This document shows positions 22,093-28,913 of a stretch of 29,054 bases of DNA, one piece after another. Under the pieces are notes generated by a model. That model was not told the DNA's origin. It made no database searches and saw only the letters and a program-made list of their open reading frames with translations. Each line of letters begins with the position of its first letter. Within the stretch, counting starts at the first letter, position 1. The stretch is from a virus. Position numbers and translations under genes: made by a program. The stretch lies in IMG/VR virus record IMGVR_UViG_3300025594_000042, positions 1 to 29,054 of that record. The stretch is one strand, 5' to 3'.

Positions 22093-22735
22093 TCCATTCT
22101 ACTGTAGGTTTATTGAGTTTAATCTTGCGCTGCCAAAATCCTAAGTCAATAGTATCTGCTACTTCACTAAGTAATTCACTTGGTAACTGATCTAACCTAT
22201 CCTTTGCAGGTTCATATCCTAAGAACACCCAGGGTGATATTTTACCCATCTTAATATCGTTTACTAGTGCATACGGCTGGACTTCAGTCCAATAACGACT
22301 CCAGTGATGCCCTGTACGCTCTGACCACCTGTCAGCGTGTATGACAAAGCGTTCGAGCGCCCGCTCTGCTGTTTCCCGCTTGCTTTGCTCCGCAAGATAC
22401 TCATTGTATACTGTATCTTTACACCACCTGTCAACTGGTTTTTGTTTCTCAATTAACCAACTAAGGTAACGTTCTGGTGCTAGCACACGGGCTTCTAATA
22501 TATAAAGACCGAAACGAACAAAGGCGCCATAGTATTGGCTCTTCATAAACTCGCGGTAGTCCTTCTTACCGTTACTGCCCATCGCAATGCGATACCAGTC
22601 GTTGAATTGTGTTAGTGCCAGCTTGACATGTTGGTCGTCTCGTTGCATCCAACGCTTTTTGTCGCGGCACATGTGAGCAAAGATCGTGCGTTCTTGCTTG
22701 AAGCTTTTACCACAGTACTCACATTTAAAACTCAT
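22064..22735 (-). CDS. N-terminal zinc-finger protein
   Basis: 223 aa. It starts with a C2HC finger, FKCEYCGKSFKQERTIFAHMC (Cys5, Cys8, His21, Cys23), then a long helical, Trp-rich body (DDQHVKLALTQFNDWYRIAM, ERYLSWLIEKQKPVDRWC). Cyanophages encode similar finger proteins in the uvsW neighbourhood (from memory). The finger may bind nucleic acid or a replisome partner. The ATG overlaps the upstream stop by 4 nt. Confidence 0.7.
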   Translation of the reverse strand: MSFKCEYCGKSFKQERTIFAHMCRDKKRWMQRDDQHVKLALTQFNDWYRIAMGSNGKKDYREFMKSQYYGAFVRFGLYILEARVLAPERYLSWLIEKQKPVDRWCKDTVYNEYLAEQSKRETAERALERFVIHADRWSERTGHHWSRYWTEVQPYALVNDIKMGKISPWVFLGYEPAKDRLDQLPSELLSEVADTIDLGFWQRKIKLNKPTVEWIGEILDKSG

Positions 22736-23199
22736 TTCATTAATGCTTTAATCTCTTTGTCGCTCATCCCATGTGCAGTTAACAGCTCACGGATGTCGTC
22801 AGGCTCCTGCATTCTAATTAGCATTTCAATCTCGTCATTATTGAAGTGAGGGAACATGTCTTCGTAAAACCCAAACAGCTTAGGATTTTTGCTATCCTCT
22901 TTGCGTTTCTTCATAGGTTTGATCCACTGATGAAACTGACTCGTGCCGATTGCAGCGCATTGTAATAGGCGCCACTGTAGCTCAGGATGCTTACGCATAT
23001 CATTAAAATTGACGTTAACCAAATTGTTAACCATCGTCAGATAATGCTCGTTGATCTCTTTTACATTACTATTGGTCGTGGCAGCATAGCGCATGAGGAC
23101 ATACATACTAAGGCTCTTTTGGTCCTCCTCACTTAGCCCGTCGTACCACTTAAAGTTACGTCGGTCCAGAGCAGCCATCTCTTCTTTAATAGTTGGCAT
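22732..23199 (-). CDS. Conserved helical protein, possibly replisome accessory
   Basis: 155 aa, all helix. It begins MPTIKEEMAALDRRNFKWYDGL, includes ELQWRLLQCAAIGTSQFHQWI, a basic patch (KPMKKRKED) and ends with a helical hairpin of the type NNDEIEMLIRMQEPDDIREL. The length, the acidic LSEEDQKSLSMYVLMRYAA helix and the NNDE-M-LI end weakly recall the small clamp-loader subunit gp62 of T4-like marine phages, but this is not a confident match. It overlaps the 72-aa frame by 67 nt, which is unusual here. Confidence 0.6.
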   Translation of the reverse strand: MPTIKEEMAALDRRNFKWYDGLSEEDQKSLSMYVLMRYAATTNSNVKEINEHYLTMVNNLVNVNFNDMRKHPELQWRLLQCAAIGTSQFHQWIKPMKKRKEDSKNPKLFGFYEDMFPHFNNDEIEMLIRMQEPDDIRELLTAHGMSDKEIKALMK

Positions 23200-23351
23200 G
23201 AAGCTTTCTTTCTTTTTGTCTTTGCATATAGGTTTAAAATTGTCCAGAACGGCTGTGATATATACGACTCTGTTCCGTCCATTGTAAGCAACACGCCTGG
23301 AAAGTCAAGCATTTCTTTTATTTTAAAGCGTGGTCGTTTAGGGGCGAACAT
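23133..23351 (-). CDS. Small protein overlapping the 155-aa gene
   Basis: 72 aa, starting MFAPKRPRFKIKEMLDFPGV. The first ~45 residues read like a real conserved protein (basic start, LDFPGVLLTMDGTE, then SQPFWTILNLYAKT). The last ~22 are translated across the beginning of the downstream gene in another frame and look less natural. The overlap of 67 nt is far longer than the 1-35 nt usual in this genome. An A-rich stretch (ACAAAAAGAAAGAAAG) lies just before the overlap, so frameshift expression is conceivable. Confidence 0.5.
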   Translation of the reverse strand: MFAPKRPRFKIKEMLDFPGVLLTMDGTESYISQPFWTILNLYAKTKRKKASCQLLKKRWLLWTDVTLSGTTG

Positions 23352-23466
23352 TTTTTGACCAAGGCTTCATCTTTTCTTCGACTGATCCAGGCAGATGTCC
23401 CATCGTATTTTTATATTCAAGCAGCGTCCACCGCCGCTCTTGTTTAAGTAATGTAAAAACTACCAC
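23338..23466 (-). CDS. Micro-protein of 42 aa
   Basis: GTG start overlapping the stop of the 166-aa gene, with AGGTG upstream; the stop lies 14 nt inside the following gene. The protein is basic and amphipathic with aromatic residues (VVVFTLLKQERRWTLLEYKN, then GHLPGSVEEKMKPWSKN). It fills what would otherwise be a 108-nt gap in a gapless operon. No family was recognised. The composition and perfect packing make a real gene more likely than chance. Confidence 0.6.
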   Translation of the reverse strand: MVVFTLLKQERRWTLLEYKNTMGHLPGSVEEKMKPWSKNVRP

Positions 23467-23960
23467 AAGTCACCTATATCCATGACGTCCGGTATCTTGT
23501 TTGTCTCTTTGACAAAGAAAGCGCATTCGCTTCCTGGCTTGTCGCTTAGTGGCACTGCTAGCAAGTGTCCCTGCTTGAGCTTTGGAAAGTGCCATTTGAC
23601 TTCATTGTAAACGTTAACTATTTCAATTTTTGGATAACTAGGCATGTAGCTTGAGATTGGATTGAGTGAAAACGCTGTAAAGCCTCTGTCATTGAGACTT
23701 GTGATCGGTATCACTTCAGGTTCACCTACCTCACTATCGCATATAATCAGGCTCCAATCAATCGGCATTTTAAATGTCGATTCACCGATTTGTAGCACGG
23801 CTGCTGGAGCGTTAAAGATTTCCAAGAATACAAGTGGCATAAAGAAGTAGTCAGGGTTTTGTTTATCGCTGTAGTCTAAGACACAATAACGTATGTCATC
23901 GATCTCTTCAGGCACAAAATCCAATTCATAGGTTTCGTTGTCACTGGTTAAAATTTTCAC
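23460..23960 (-). CDS. Conserved hypothetical protein of the uvsW operon
   Basis: 166 aa, start overlapping the uvsW stop by 4 nt. It is beta-rich with conserved-looking blocks: YFFMPLVFLEIFNAP, FKMPIDWSLIICDSEVGEPE, SLNDRGFTAFSLNPISS, VKWHFPKLKQGHLLAVPLSD. The same order of blocks is familiar from a protein that accompanies DNA-metabolism genes in T4-like cyanophages (from memory). No catalytic motif or metal site is evident. Conservation with uvsW suggests a DNA repair or replication accessory, or a structural gene carried there by chance. Confidence 0.7.
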   Translation of the reverse strand: MKILTSDNETYELDFVPEEIDDIRYCVLDYSDKQNPDYFFMPLVFLEIFNAPAAVLQIGESTFKMPIDWSLIICDSEVGEPEVIPITSLNDRGFTAFSLNPISSYMPSYPKIEIVNVYNEVKWHFPKLKQGHLLAVPLSDKPGSECAFFVKETNKIPDVMDIGDLW

Positions 23961-25531
23961 TTAGGTTTGACCTTTCGGTTGTCGAACCTCTCGAATAAAT
24001 CCTTTTGGAGTCGCATGTCCTCGCGCCAGTTAGTCTTTGTAATTTTAAAGGCATACTGTGCTTTTTTGTAGAACTTCTTCCTCTCAGTAAGGTGACGCTT
24101 GCTGAACTTGGCGCTAGAGGTAAAGTCGTAAATGTTAACGAAATCTTTGTCCTCAGCTTTACGTAAACCTCGTCCGATACTTTGAATGACACGGATAAAG
24201 CTCTTGCCTGGTTCAACTAACACCATATTAAATATTCGGGGAACGTTGATTCCTACAGATGCTACTCCGTAAGTGGCGACAATAATCTTATTGTCTTCCT
24301 TTGAGATCTCCTTATAGTGACCTCGGCGATCTTCGTTCTTCATCTCACCACTTACAAACACTGTACGGTCTTCTGGCAGTCGTTCCAGCAAACCCTTACC
24401 TGCTTTTACACGATCAACTAGAACTAGAGTATTGCCTTCAGAAGCAATAGCCATAATCATTGCTGCCATGTAATCAAGGCGGTCACTGTCTGTTGTGAGA
24501 TAACTTAACTCGGATTGGTAATTGTCGTAGTGCACCACATCTTGCATCTGAATGACATCAATGTGGCAGTTACTAAGGACACCGGCGTCCTGTAGTGTTT
24601 TAGCTGCAAGGTCTCCTACGACTGGACCTAAGCTGACTGTTAAGCCAATAGCAGCATGTTCGTCTGGTGGGATGGTTCCTGTCAGTCCCCAACGAATGGG
24701 TACATTGCGGAACGGTCCTGTTAACAGTTTCATGAGTACGTCAGCCTTTGCACCATGTGCTTCGTCGACGATGACTGCCATTACTCCTTTGCTGAAGTCT
24801 TCAAGCGACATTTCGCTCTTGCCTTCGCGGAAATTCTTATGGATAATCTCTAGGCTTTGCCAAGTGCATATTGTGTGAGTGCAGTTATACTCTTTGCGAT
24901 CACCGTAGTAGACGCCTACGTCTAAACCTAGGTTGACATAGTCTTCTTCTGTCTGTGTTACAAGTCCCTTGTTGGGTACGATAACAATTGTGCGAGCACC
25001 ACCGTCATTGCCTGTCACAAGCTTGTGCATTACTAGCTGCTCATCAGTCATACAACGTTCAACGAGTTGACTGAGTGCTGCGGTCACCAGTGTCTTACCA
25101 GCGCCTGTTGCTACCTCTTGTACACTCTTTTGGTTGACCAGGAAGTTGTTGATAATCTCAACTTGATAGTCGCGCAGCATAACAGGCTGCCCGGCAACAG
25201 GATGATCTTCTGGCCATACTTTGTGGGCAAAATGATCTGCTGTAATTGTGGTCAAATCTACTTGATAATTGATGCGGCTGTCACTCAAAGTAACATCGTA
25301 TCCTGATTCAATAAGATCCGGAACGATATCCTCAAGTAGACTACTGAAAGTTTTACCGCCTATTGCGAAGTAGTTCTTCTTACCGTCCCAACGACCCATC
25401 TTGAATGCTGGCACATGGTATGCATGTGGTAGCATGTAACTAAATTTGTCGTAAAACTTTCGTCTATCTGCCGTTGACAAGCCGTGAATTTTACAATTCA
25501 CCTCATCAAGTAACTCAATTTTTGCTTCCAT
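23957..25531 (-). CDS. uvsW: UvsW-like SF2 recombination helicase
   Basis: 524 aa (T4 UvsW 503). The start at MEAKIELLDE matches the family's short beta-rich N-terminal domain (FKMGRWDGKKNYFA near residues 43-56). Helicase motifs are Q-type LRDYQVE, Walker A ATGAGKT (141-147), DEAH (256-259), LTGT (283-286) and motif VI QSIGRGLR (450-457). UvsW unwinds R-loops and branched DNA and helps the switch from origin- to recombination-driven replication. The ATG is seven bases after a TATATT -10 box and has no Shine-Dalgarno, so its mRNA from that promoter would be leaderless. First gene of a nine-gene operon. Confidence 0.93.
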   Translation of the reverse strand: MEAKIELLDEVNCKIHGLSTADRRKFYDKFSYMLPHAYHVPAFKMGRWDGKKNYFAIGGKTFSSLLEDIVPDLIESGYDVTLSDSRINYQVDLTTITADHFAHKVWPEDHPVAGQPVMLRDYQVEIINNFLVNQKSVQEVATGAGKTLVTAALSQLVERCMTDEQLVMHKLVTGNDGGARTIVIVPNKGLVTQTEEDYVNLGLDVGVYYGDRKEYNCTHTICTWQSLEIIHKNFREGKSEMSLEDFSKGVMAVIVDEAHGAKADVLMKLLTGPFRNVPIRWGLTGTIPPDEHAAIGLTVSLGPVVGDLAAKTLQDAGVLSNCHIDVIQMQDVVHYDNYQSELSYLTTDSDRLDYMAAMIMAIASEGNTLVLVDRVKAGKGLLERLPEDRTVFVSGEMKNEDRRGHYKEISKEDNKIIVATYGVASVGINVPRIFNMVLVEPGKSFIRVIQSIGRGLRKAEDKDFVNIYDFTSSAKFSKRHLTERKKFYKKAQYAFKITKTNWREDMRLQKDLFERFDNRKVKPK

Positions 25532-25538
25532 ACTGTTT

Positions 25539-25567
25539 AATATACACTTTTTATTTAATGATGTCAA
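25539..25567 (-). promoter_or_regulatory. Sigma70-type promoter P2 for uvsW
   Basis: Minus strand: -35 TTGACA (25562-25567), 17-nt spacer, -10 TATATT (25539-25544). The -35 and first half of the spacer copy promoter P1 139 bp upstream almost base for base. Confidence 0.85.
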
Positions 25568-25593
25568 TGTATTATATAATAACATAGATGATT

Positions 25594-25619
25594 GCGGGCC
25601 GAACTAATGCTCGACCCGC
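25594..25619 (-). terminator. Strong GC hairpin, possible terminator or RNA stem
   Basis: Eleven base pairs, two of them G-U on the minus strand, closed by an ATTA loop. It is not followed by a U-run on the minus strand, so efficiency as an intrinsic terminator is doubtful. It lies after the AAA/100-aa genes and before promoter P2. Confidence 0.45.
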
Positions 25620-25671
25620 TTAACTAACCAGAGACGCAATGATGGAAAGGAGATGTTACTAGTTAGTTATT
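25594..25671 (-). ncRNA. Putative phage small structured RNA with anti-Shine-Dalgarno loop
   Basis: From the predicted start of promoter P1 (about 25671) the minus strand has no ORF. It can fold into stem 1 (TAACTAAC at 25662-25669 with GTTAGTTA at 25621-25628), whose 33-nt loop exposes CATCTCCTTTCC (25644-25655), complementary to Shine-Dalgarno sequences such as GGAAAGGAGATG. Stem 2 follows (25594-25619): GCGGGTCGAGC, loop ATTA, GTTCGGCCCGC. The predicted length is ~78 nt if it ends after stem 2. It may regulate translation in trans, or act as a leader/attenuator for uvsW. Existence and ends are inferred from sequence alone. Confidence 0.5.
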
Positions 25672-25677
25672 GTCCTT

Positions 25678-25706
25678 ATAATACTATTTTTCTTTAATGA
25701 TGTCAA
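25678..25706 (-). promoter_or_regulatory. Sigma70-type promoter P1 upstream of the structured RNA
   Basis: Minus strand: -35 TTGACA (25701-25706), 17-nt spacer, -10 TATTAT (25678-25683). It overlaps the last codons of the 100-aa gene. It shares TTGACATCATTAAA with promoter P2, followed in both by an A5 run. Confidence 0.75.
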
Positions 25707-25986
25707 GAAGATATTTAGGATTACAAAATTCATCTACTTTGAAACGTTCACTAAACGCGTCAAAGTATCCATACGATCCATATTCAGTGCAGCTAACAAG
25801 AACTGAAGCGCCGCCGTCAATTATTTCTACTGTGTCCACTCCAAATTTAAGTTCCTTGAACACCATTTGCTCTACTGGTGCCAACCTTGAACGAGCCTCA
25901 GCTCGTTTCAACTCAACCAATTTATCAGCGATCACATATAGTTCATTTTCAATGCGTTCAAACTCTGCAATGTCTGCTCGGTTCAT
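25684..25986 (-). CDS. Conserved hypothetical protein downstream of AAA+ ATPase
   Basis: 100 aa from the ATG of MNRADIAEFERIENEL, preceded by a near-perfect GGAGGT ribosome site. The N-terminal ~45 residues form a charged helix (ERIENELYVIADKLVELKRA); the rest is alpha/beta with an aromatic patch (TEYGSYGYFDAFSERF). The start is one base after the ATPase stop, so the two are co-translated. It may be a partner of the ATPase. No family was recognised. Confidence 0.7.
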   Translation of the reverse strand: MNRADIAEFERIENELYVIADKLVELKRAEARSRLAPVEQMVFKELKFGVDTVEIIDGGASVLVSCTEYGSYGYFDAFSERFKVDEFCNPKYLLDIIKEK

Positions 25987-25987
25987 A

Positions 25988-27001
25988 TTACCTCCCCCGC
26001 AAACAAGTTTGCTCTGCGTAGTCTTTCCAACCAGTAGGATCCATCCGAACCAAGTCCGCAATCTTCTTAACCATCCGCAAGCTGAGCTCCCGCAGGTTCT
26101 TCTGGTTATCGTGGATGTAAGTCAGGATCTCATCAACTTGAAAGGGCTCAAATTTGTAGTCCGTTAGCATGCCGTCCCGTACAATCTGCTTGCACCGCAA
26201 ATACTTTTCGTGGTCACCGTGGATGCCCATGTCCAAGTAGTGGCAACGGGACACAATAGCTTGCAGGTGCTCGCCAATCTTACCACGTGCCTTTTCAAAG
26301 TCCAGGTTGGTGATAAAGATAACGCTGCCCTCAAACTCAAAGCTATCAGGGATGCCACGATCTTCGAGGATCCGGCTCTCTGTGCGCCATGTCAGCCTAC
26401 GCTTGTCACCACTGTCAGTTGCAGCCTTTAGCATGTTAATGCCAGCTTCATCATAAAGCACTGTGTCGCTGTCGTCGAGCACCAACAAGCTGCCCTTTTT
26501 ACGGTACTCCCAAAGCAACTGGTAAAGTCCCAATACGCTTGCGCTTGCAACTTTTTCTATGCCGCGCTTGGCAGCATCATCGTTCAAGTGAGTGTCGCAC
26601 AACTTGTCCATAACGTCCAGGCTTTCAATCACCTTCTCAACGCCAAAGCTTTTGCCAACGCCCGGAGGACCCGTAACGATCATTGCGCGAACGTGTCCTT
26701 CAACGGCAGCAATTGTCATACCGTCCAGGACACCAAACTTCTTGGCATGCCGATCCATAATCTCTTCATCAGTCTCGCCAACTTGCGCTTCAGGCGCAGG
26801 TGCATCTTCTCCATGCAGGAAGGTGAGGTCAGTTTCAGCTTCAATCATAATCCGCACTTTGCGTTCCAGACCAAGCGGGGCACCATCAACAGTAACATAA
26901 AGACCCTTCTTACCCATCTTAGGTGGGATCTCCATTGTAAACTGCATATTCTTGATAGCTTTGCTACCGTAAGTGCCGTTTTGAACAATAATCTCTGTCA
27001 T
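25988..27001 (-). CDS. AAA+ ATPase
   Basis: 337 aa, AGGAG five bases before the ATG. Residues ~1-90 are a beta-rich N-terminal domain with an acidic linker (GEDAPAPEAQVGETDEE). The AAA+ core has Walker A GPPGVGKS (111-118), Walker B LLVLDDSD (172-179), sensor-1 VIFITN (227-232) and a plausible arginine finger (IVSRCHYLD). It most resembles MoxR/ClpX-like remodelling ATPases found in marine phages; the target is unknown. By eye the gene is richer in G+C than its neighbours. It has its own promoter behind a terminator. Confidence 0.85.
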   Translation of the reverse strand: MTEIIVQNGTYGSKAIKNMQFTMEIPPKMGKKGLYVTVDGAPLGLERKVRIMIEAETDLTFLHGEDAPAPEAQVGETDEEIMDRHAKKFGVLDGMTIAAVEGHVRAMIVTGPPGVGKSFGVEKVIESLDVMDKLCDTHLNDDAAKRGIEKVASASVLGLYQLLWEYRKKGSLLVLDDSDTVLYDEAGINMLKAATDSGDKRRLTWRTESRILEDRGIPDSFEFEGSVIFITNLDFEKARGKIGEHLQAIVSRCHYLDMGIHGDHEKYLRCKQIVRDGMLTDYKFEPFQVDEILTYIHDNQKNLRELSLRMVKKIADLVRMDPTGWKDYAEQTCLRGR

Positions 27002-27026
27002 GTCGTCTCCTATTGCTTACTCATAC

Positions 27027-27055
27027 ACTCTAGCAAACGGTATTGGTATAGTCAA
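27027..27055 (-). promoter_or_regulatory. Sigma70-type promoter for the AAA+ gene
   Basis: Minus strand: -35 TTGACT (27050-27055), 17-nt spacer, -10 TAGAGT (27027-27032), 25 nt before the ATG. Confidence 0.6.
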
Positions 27056-27059
27056 CAGA

Positions 27060-27083
27060 AAAGGTGCCCCGAAGAGCACCTTT
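27060..27083 (-). terminator. Intrinsic terminator with UUCG tetraloop
   Basis: On the minus strand: AAAGGTGCTC-TTCG-GGGCACCTTT, a ten-pair stem (one G-U pair) closed by the very stable cUUCGg loop, followed by a short T-rich stretch. It sits 21 nt after the OB-fold-like gene and ends that unit. Confidence 0.85.
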
Positions 27084-27104
27084 GTTTTCTTTGTTTACAG
27101 TAGC

Positions 27105-27878
27105 TTAGTCGATCTTGACGCGATTGACCATTGTCTCCTGGCAGCCAGTGTAGCTATTTACTTCTTGCTTCTTAACTGTACCCATAAAGGTAATGTTCTG
27201 GCCATTGATATTTTCTGCAAGGTCGCGCAGGTTCTCGTTCATAAAGAACTTAACTAGCTTACCATCAGTCGTGTGTACTGTTGTAAGGTGTACACCATGA
27301 CGAGGAATAAACTTGACATCTATGACGCGTCCTGCGAGTTTAAGTCGGGATTTTATATTACCAACATAACCGTTTTCACGGTTTTTATTATAAAATTCCT
27401 CCATCTCGATGCGCTTCTCGCTGACGCGGCGGCTGTTAGGAAGGCTAACCAACATTGCAAGCTCTTTGGTGACGTCAATTTCGTCTTTTGCAAACATCTG
27501 GCTCATATGCAAATTAAAGTCATTTATCCGACCATCTGTTCCTTGTTTAACAAGGTCATCAGATAGCTTATCCATAACCAGGATTTCGTCAAAGTGCAGG
27601 AAAATCTCTTGGGCTTTGGCGCGGTCTTCATCTGTAGGAATAAATTTAGTCTCAGCTGAACACTCTGCAATAAGGGCGTTACCATCAAGTGACTGGTTCA
27701 TAACACGTAACACTGCCAATGCTGTTGAACGATTGTCTCCAACATGAATTTCTGTTTCTGGATCATAGAATCCTTGGCCGGATTTCACAAATCCTTGTAC
27801 ACGGTCGACAGCAACAGCAACAGCGAGTGCATCCATAATCGGATATGTCTCACGATTGCCTCTATAATGTCCATACAT
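27105..27878 (-). CDS. Conserved protein with C-terminal OB-fold-like domain
   Basis: 257 aa, AAGGT before the ATG. Residues ~1-165 are alpha-helical (DALAVAVAVDRVQGF, KELAMLVSLPNSRRV). Residues ~172-257 look like a five-strand OB fold: LKLAGRVIDVKFIPRHG, LTTVHTTDGKLVKFF, then ITFMGTVKKQEVNSYTG and TMVNRVK. OB folds of this kind bind single-stranded DNA or RNA. The gene has its own promoter and terminator, so it is a single-gene unit. A nucleic-acid-binding early protein is a reasonable guess. Confidence 0.7.
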   Translation of the reverse strand: MYGHYRGNRETYPIMDALAVAVAVDRVQGFVKSGQGFYDPETEIHVGDNRSTALAVLRVMNQSLDGNALIAECSAETKFIPTDEDRAKAQEIFLHFDEILVMDKLSDDLVKQGTDGRINDFNLHMSQMFAKDEIDVTKELAMLVSLPNSRRVSEKRIEMEEFYNKNRENGYVGNIKSRLKLAGRVIDVKFIPRHGVHLTTVHTTDGKLVKFFMNENLRDLAENINGQNITFMGTVKKQEVNSYTGCQETMVNRVKID

Positions 27879-27907
27879 ATTTCTTACCTTCTGTTCTAAC
27901 TTGCCCC

Positions 27908-27936
27908 AGTTTAACGGGATATGCTTCTGTTGTCAA
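27908..27936 (-). promoter_or_regulatory. Sigma70-type promoter for the OB-fold-like gene
   Basis: Minus strand: -35 TTGACA (27931-27936), 17-nt spacer, -10 TAAACT (27908-27913), 29 nt before the ATG. It overlaps the last codon of the 77-aa gene. Confidence 0.65.
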
Positions 27937-28166
27937 TCGTTAAATACAACCACATTGTAAAGTCCGCCTGGGGTAAACCCACGCCAGGCAATCATTTCGC
28001 CATCTGCTTTTTCTACTTCAGTCAAAAGGAACAACTGTGTTTTGCCTGTGCGCGCCGAACGAATATAAAATGAGCCGGCGGTAAATCCCTCTAAAATGCT
28101 TGCTTCAGTTGTAAAGCAGCGGGTTTCCTTGTTATATGCGAACTTTCTTGAACTATAAGTTTTCAT
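27933..28166 (-). CDS. Small hypothetical protein
   Basis: 77 aa, coupled to the preceding gene by TAATG. It is beta-rich and compact (KETRCFTTEASILEGF, FYIRSARTGKTQLFLLTEVEK, GGLYNVVVFND). A small barrel is likely. No family was recognised. Confidence 0.65.
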   Translation of the reverse strand: MKTYSSRKFAYNKETRCFTTEASILEGFTAGSFYIRSARTGKTQLFLLTEVEKADGEMIAWRGFTPGGLYNVVVFND

Positions 28167-28387
28167 TATACTTCCTCAACTTCTGAGCCAGCAGCAAAAC
28201 GCAGAAGCTCTGCTGCTAGCAGGGCGGCGTCAGTGCGGGTCAATTGCAAGTAGCCTATTCCGAATGGATTCGCAGGTTCAACGCGCTGTTGGCGCTGGGT
28301 CACTTGAAGACAAGGTCCTTTGCTGTCACCGCCGGAAAAGCGAGTTTGGTGTATAGTAGGTGTTACATCACGAAGTTCTGTAGACAT
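28166..28387 (-). CDS. Small hypothetical protein
   Basis: 73 aa, AAAGGAG upstream of the ATG. The N-terminal half is polar and probably extended; the C-terminal ~25 residues are an Ala/Leu helix (TDAALLAAELLRFAAGSEVEE). It is the first gene of a two-gene early unit and has a consensus TTGACA/TATATT promoter. Function unknown. Confidence 0.65.
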   Translation of the reverse strand: MSTELRDVTPTIHQTRFSGGDSKGPCLQVTQRQQRVEPANPFGIGYLQLTRTDAALLAAELLRFAAGSEVEEV

Positions 28388-28411
28388 CTGTATCTCCTTT
28401 GCTTACAACTC

Positions 28412-28440
28412 AATATAGCAAAGTGTCTTGGTGATGTCAA
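28412..28440 (-). promoter_or_regulatory. Sigma70-type promoter for the small early genes
   Basis: Minus strand: -35 TTGACA (28435-28440), 17-nt spacer, -10 TATATT (28412-28417), 24 nt before the ATG with an AAAGGAG site. The extended TTGACATCA is shared with both uvsW-region promoters. Confidence 0.85.
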
Positions 28441-28451
28441 CACTTATTTCA

Positions 28452-28913
28452 CTAATCTAGTGAAATATCTTCCATACCTGCTGTTCGCAGTTTGGTTATG
28501 TTATTGATTTGGAATTGTTTTGCATCTAGTCCCTTCATGAGGGCTAGATATTTGTTGCGTACTAACGCAAATTCATTGACTAGGTGCTCCATGTCAATGT
28601 AGTCCTGGTCACCTTCAGCAAACTTATCTGCGTCACGGCTGCTCAGTGCTTTATTGTAATGCTCAAGATATTTGCGGTACTTTGCGCGATGTATCTTACG
28701 CATCTCTATGTTGAGGTGTTCAAGTATAGCCTCAACTTCTTGTAGCTGACCGAAACGATATGCTACGTCTCCTGGAACGCGCTTGCTGTTAGCCTCGAGA
28801 TTGCCGTTAAGGAAAGTCTCTGAGCGGGCCTCGTCAAGTTGTTTTTCAAAGTAACTTATAGCTGGAACAATGTCGCCCAGGTTATCTTTTACTTTGTTGT
28901 ACCATCCAGCCAT
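28452..28913 (-). CDS. Helical conserved protein, possibly UvsY-like recombination mediator
   Basis: 153 aa, TAATG-coupled. It is almost entirely helical, starting WYNKVKDNLGDIVPAISYFE. Two conserved-looking blocks are FGQLQEVEAILEHLNIEMRK and NEFALVRNKYLALMKGLDAK, followed by NNITKLRTAGMEDISL. Size and a final hydrophobic/basic helix faintly recall UvsY, the T4 recombination mediator, but this is a weak guess. It resembles unnamed proteins of marine T4-like phages. Confidence 0.6.
   Translation of the reverse strand: MAGWYNKVKDNLGDIVPAISYFEKQLDEARSETFLNGNLEANSKRVPGDVAYRFGQLQEVEAILEHLNIEMRKIHRAKYRKYLEHYNKALSSRDADKFAEGDQDYIDMEHLVNEFALVRNKYLALMKGLDAKQFQINNITKLRTAGMEDISLD

Noticed and set aside
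22732-23199. Firm assignment as clamp-loader subunit gp62
   Set aside because: Only weak similarity in size and helix pattern; no diagnostic motif.
25594-25671. tRNA gene in the structured intergenic region
   Set aside because: No cloverleaf: the GC hairpin has a 4-nt loop, and no acceptor, D arm or anticodon arm can be drawn.
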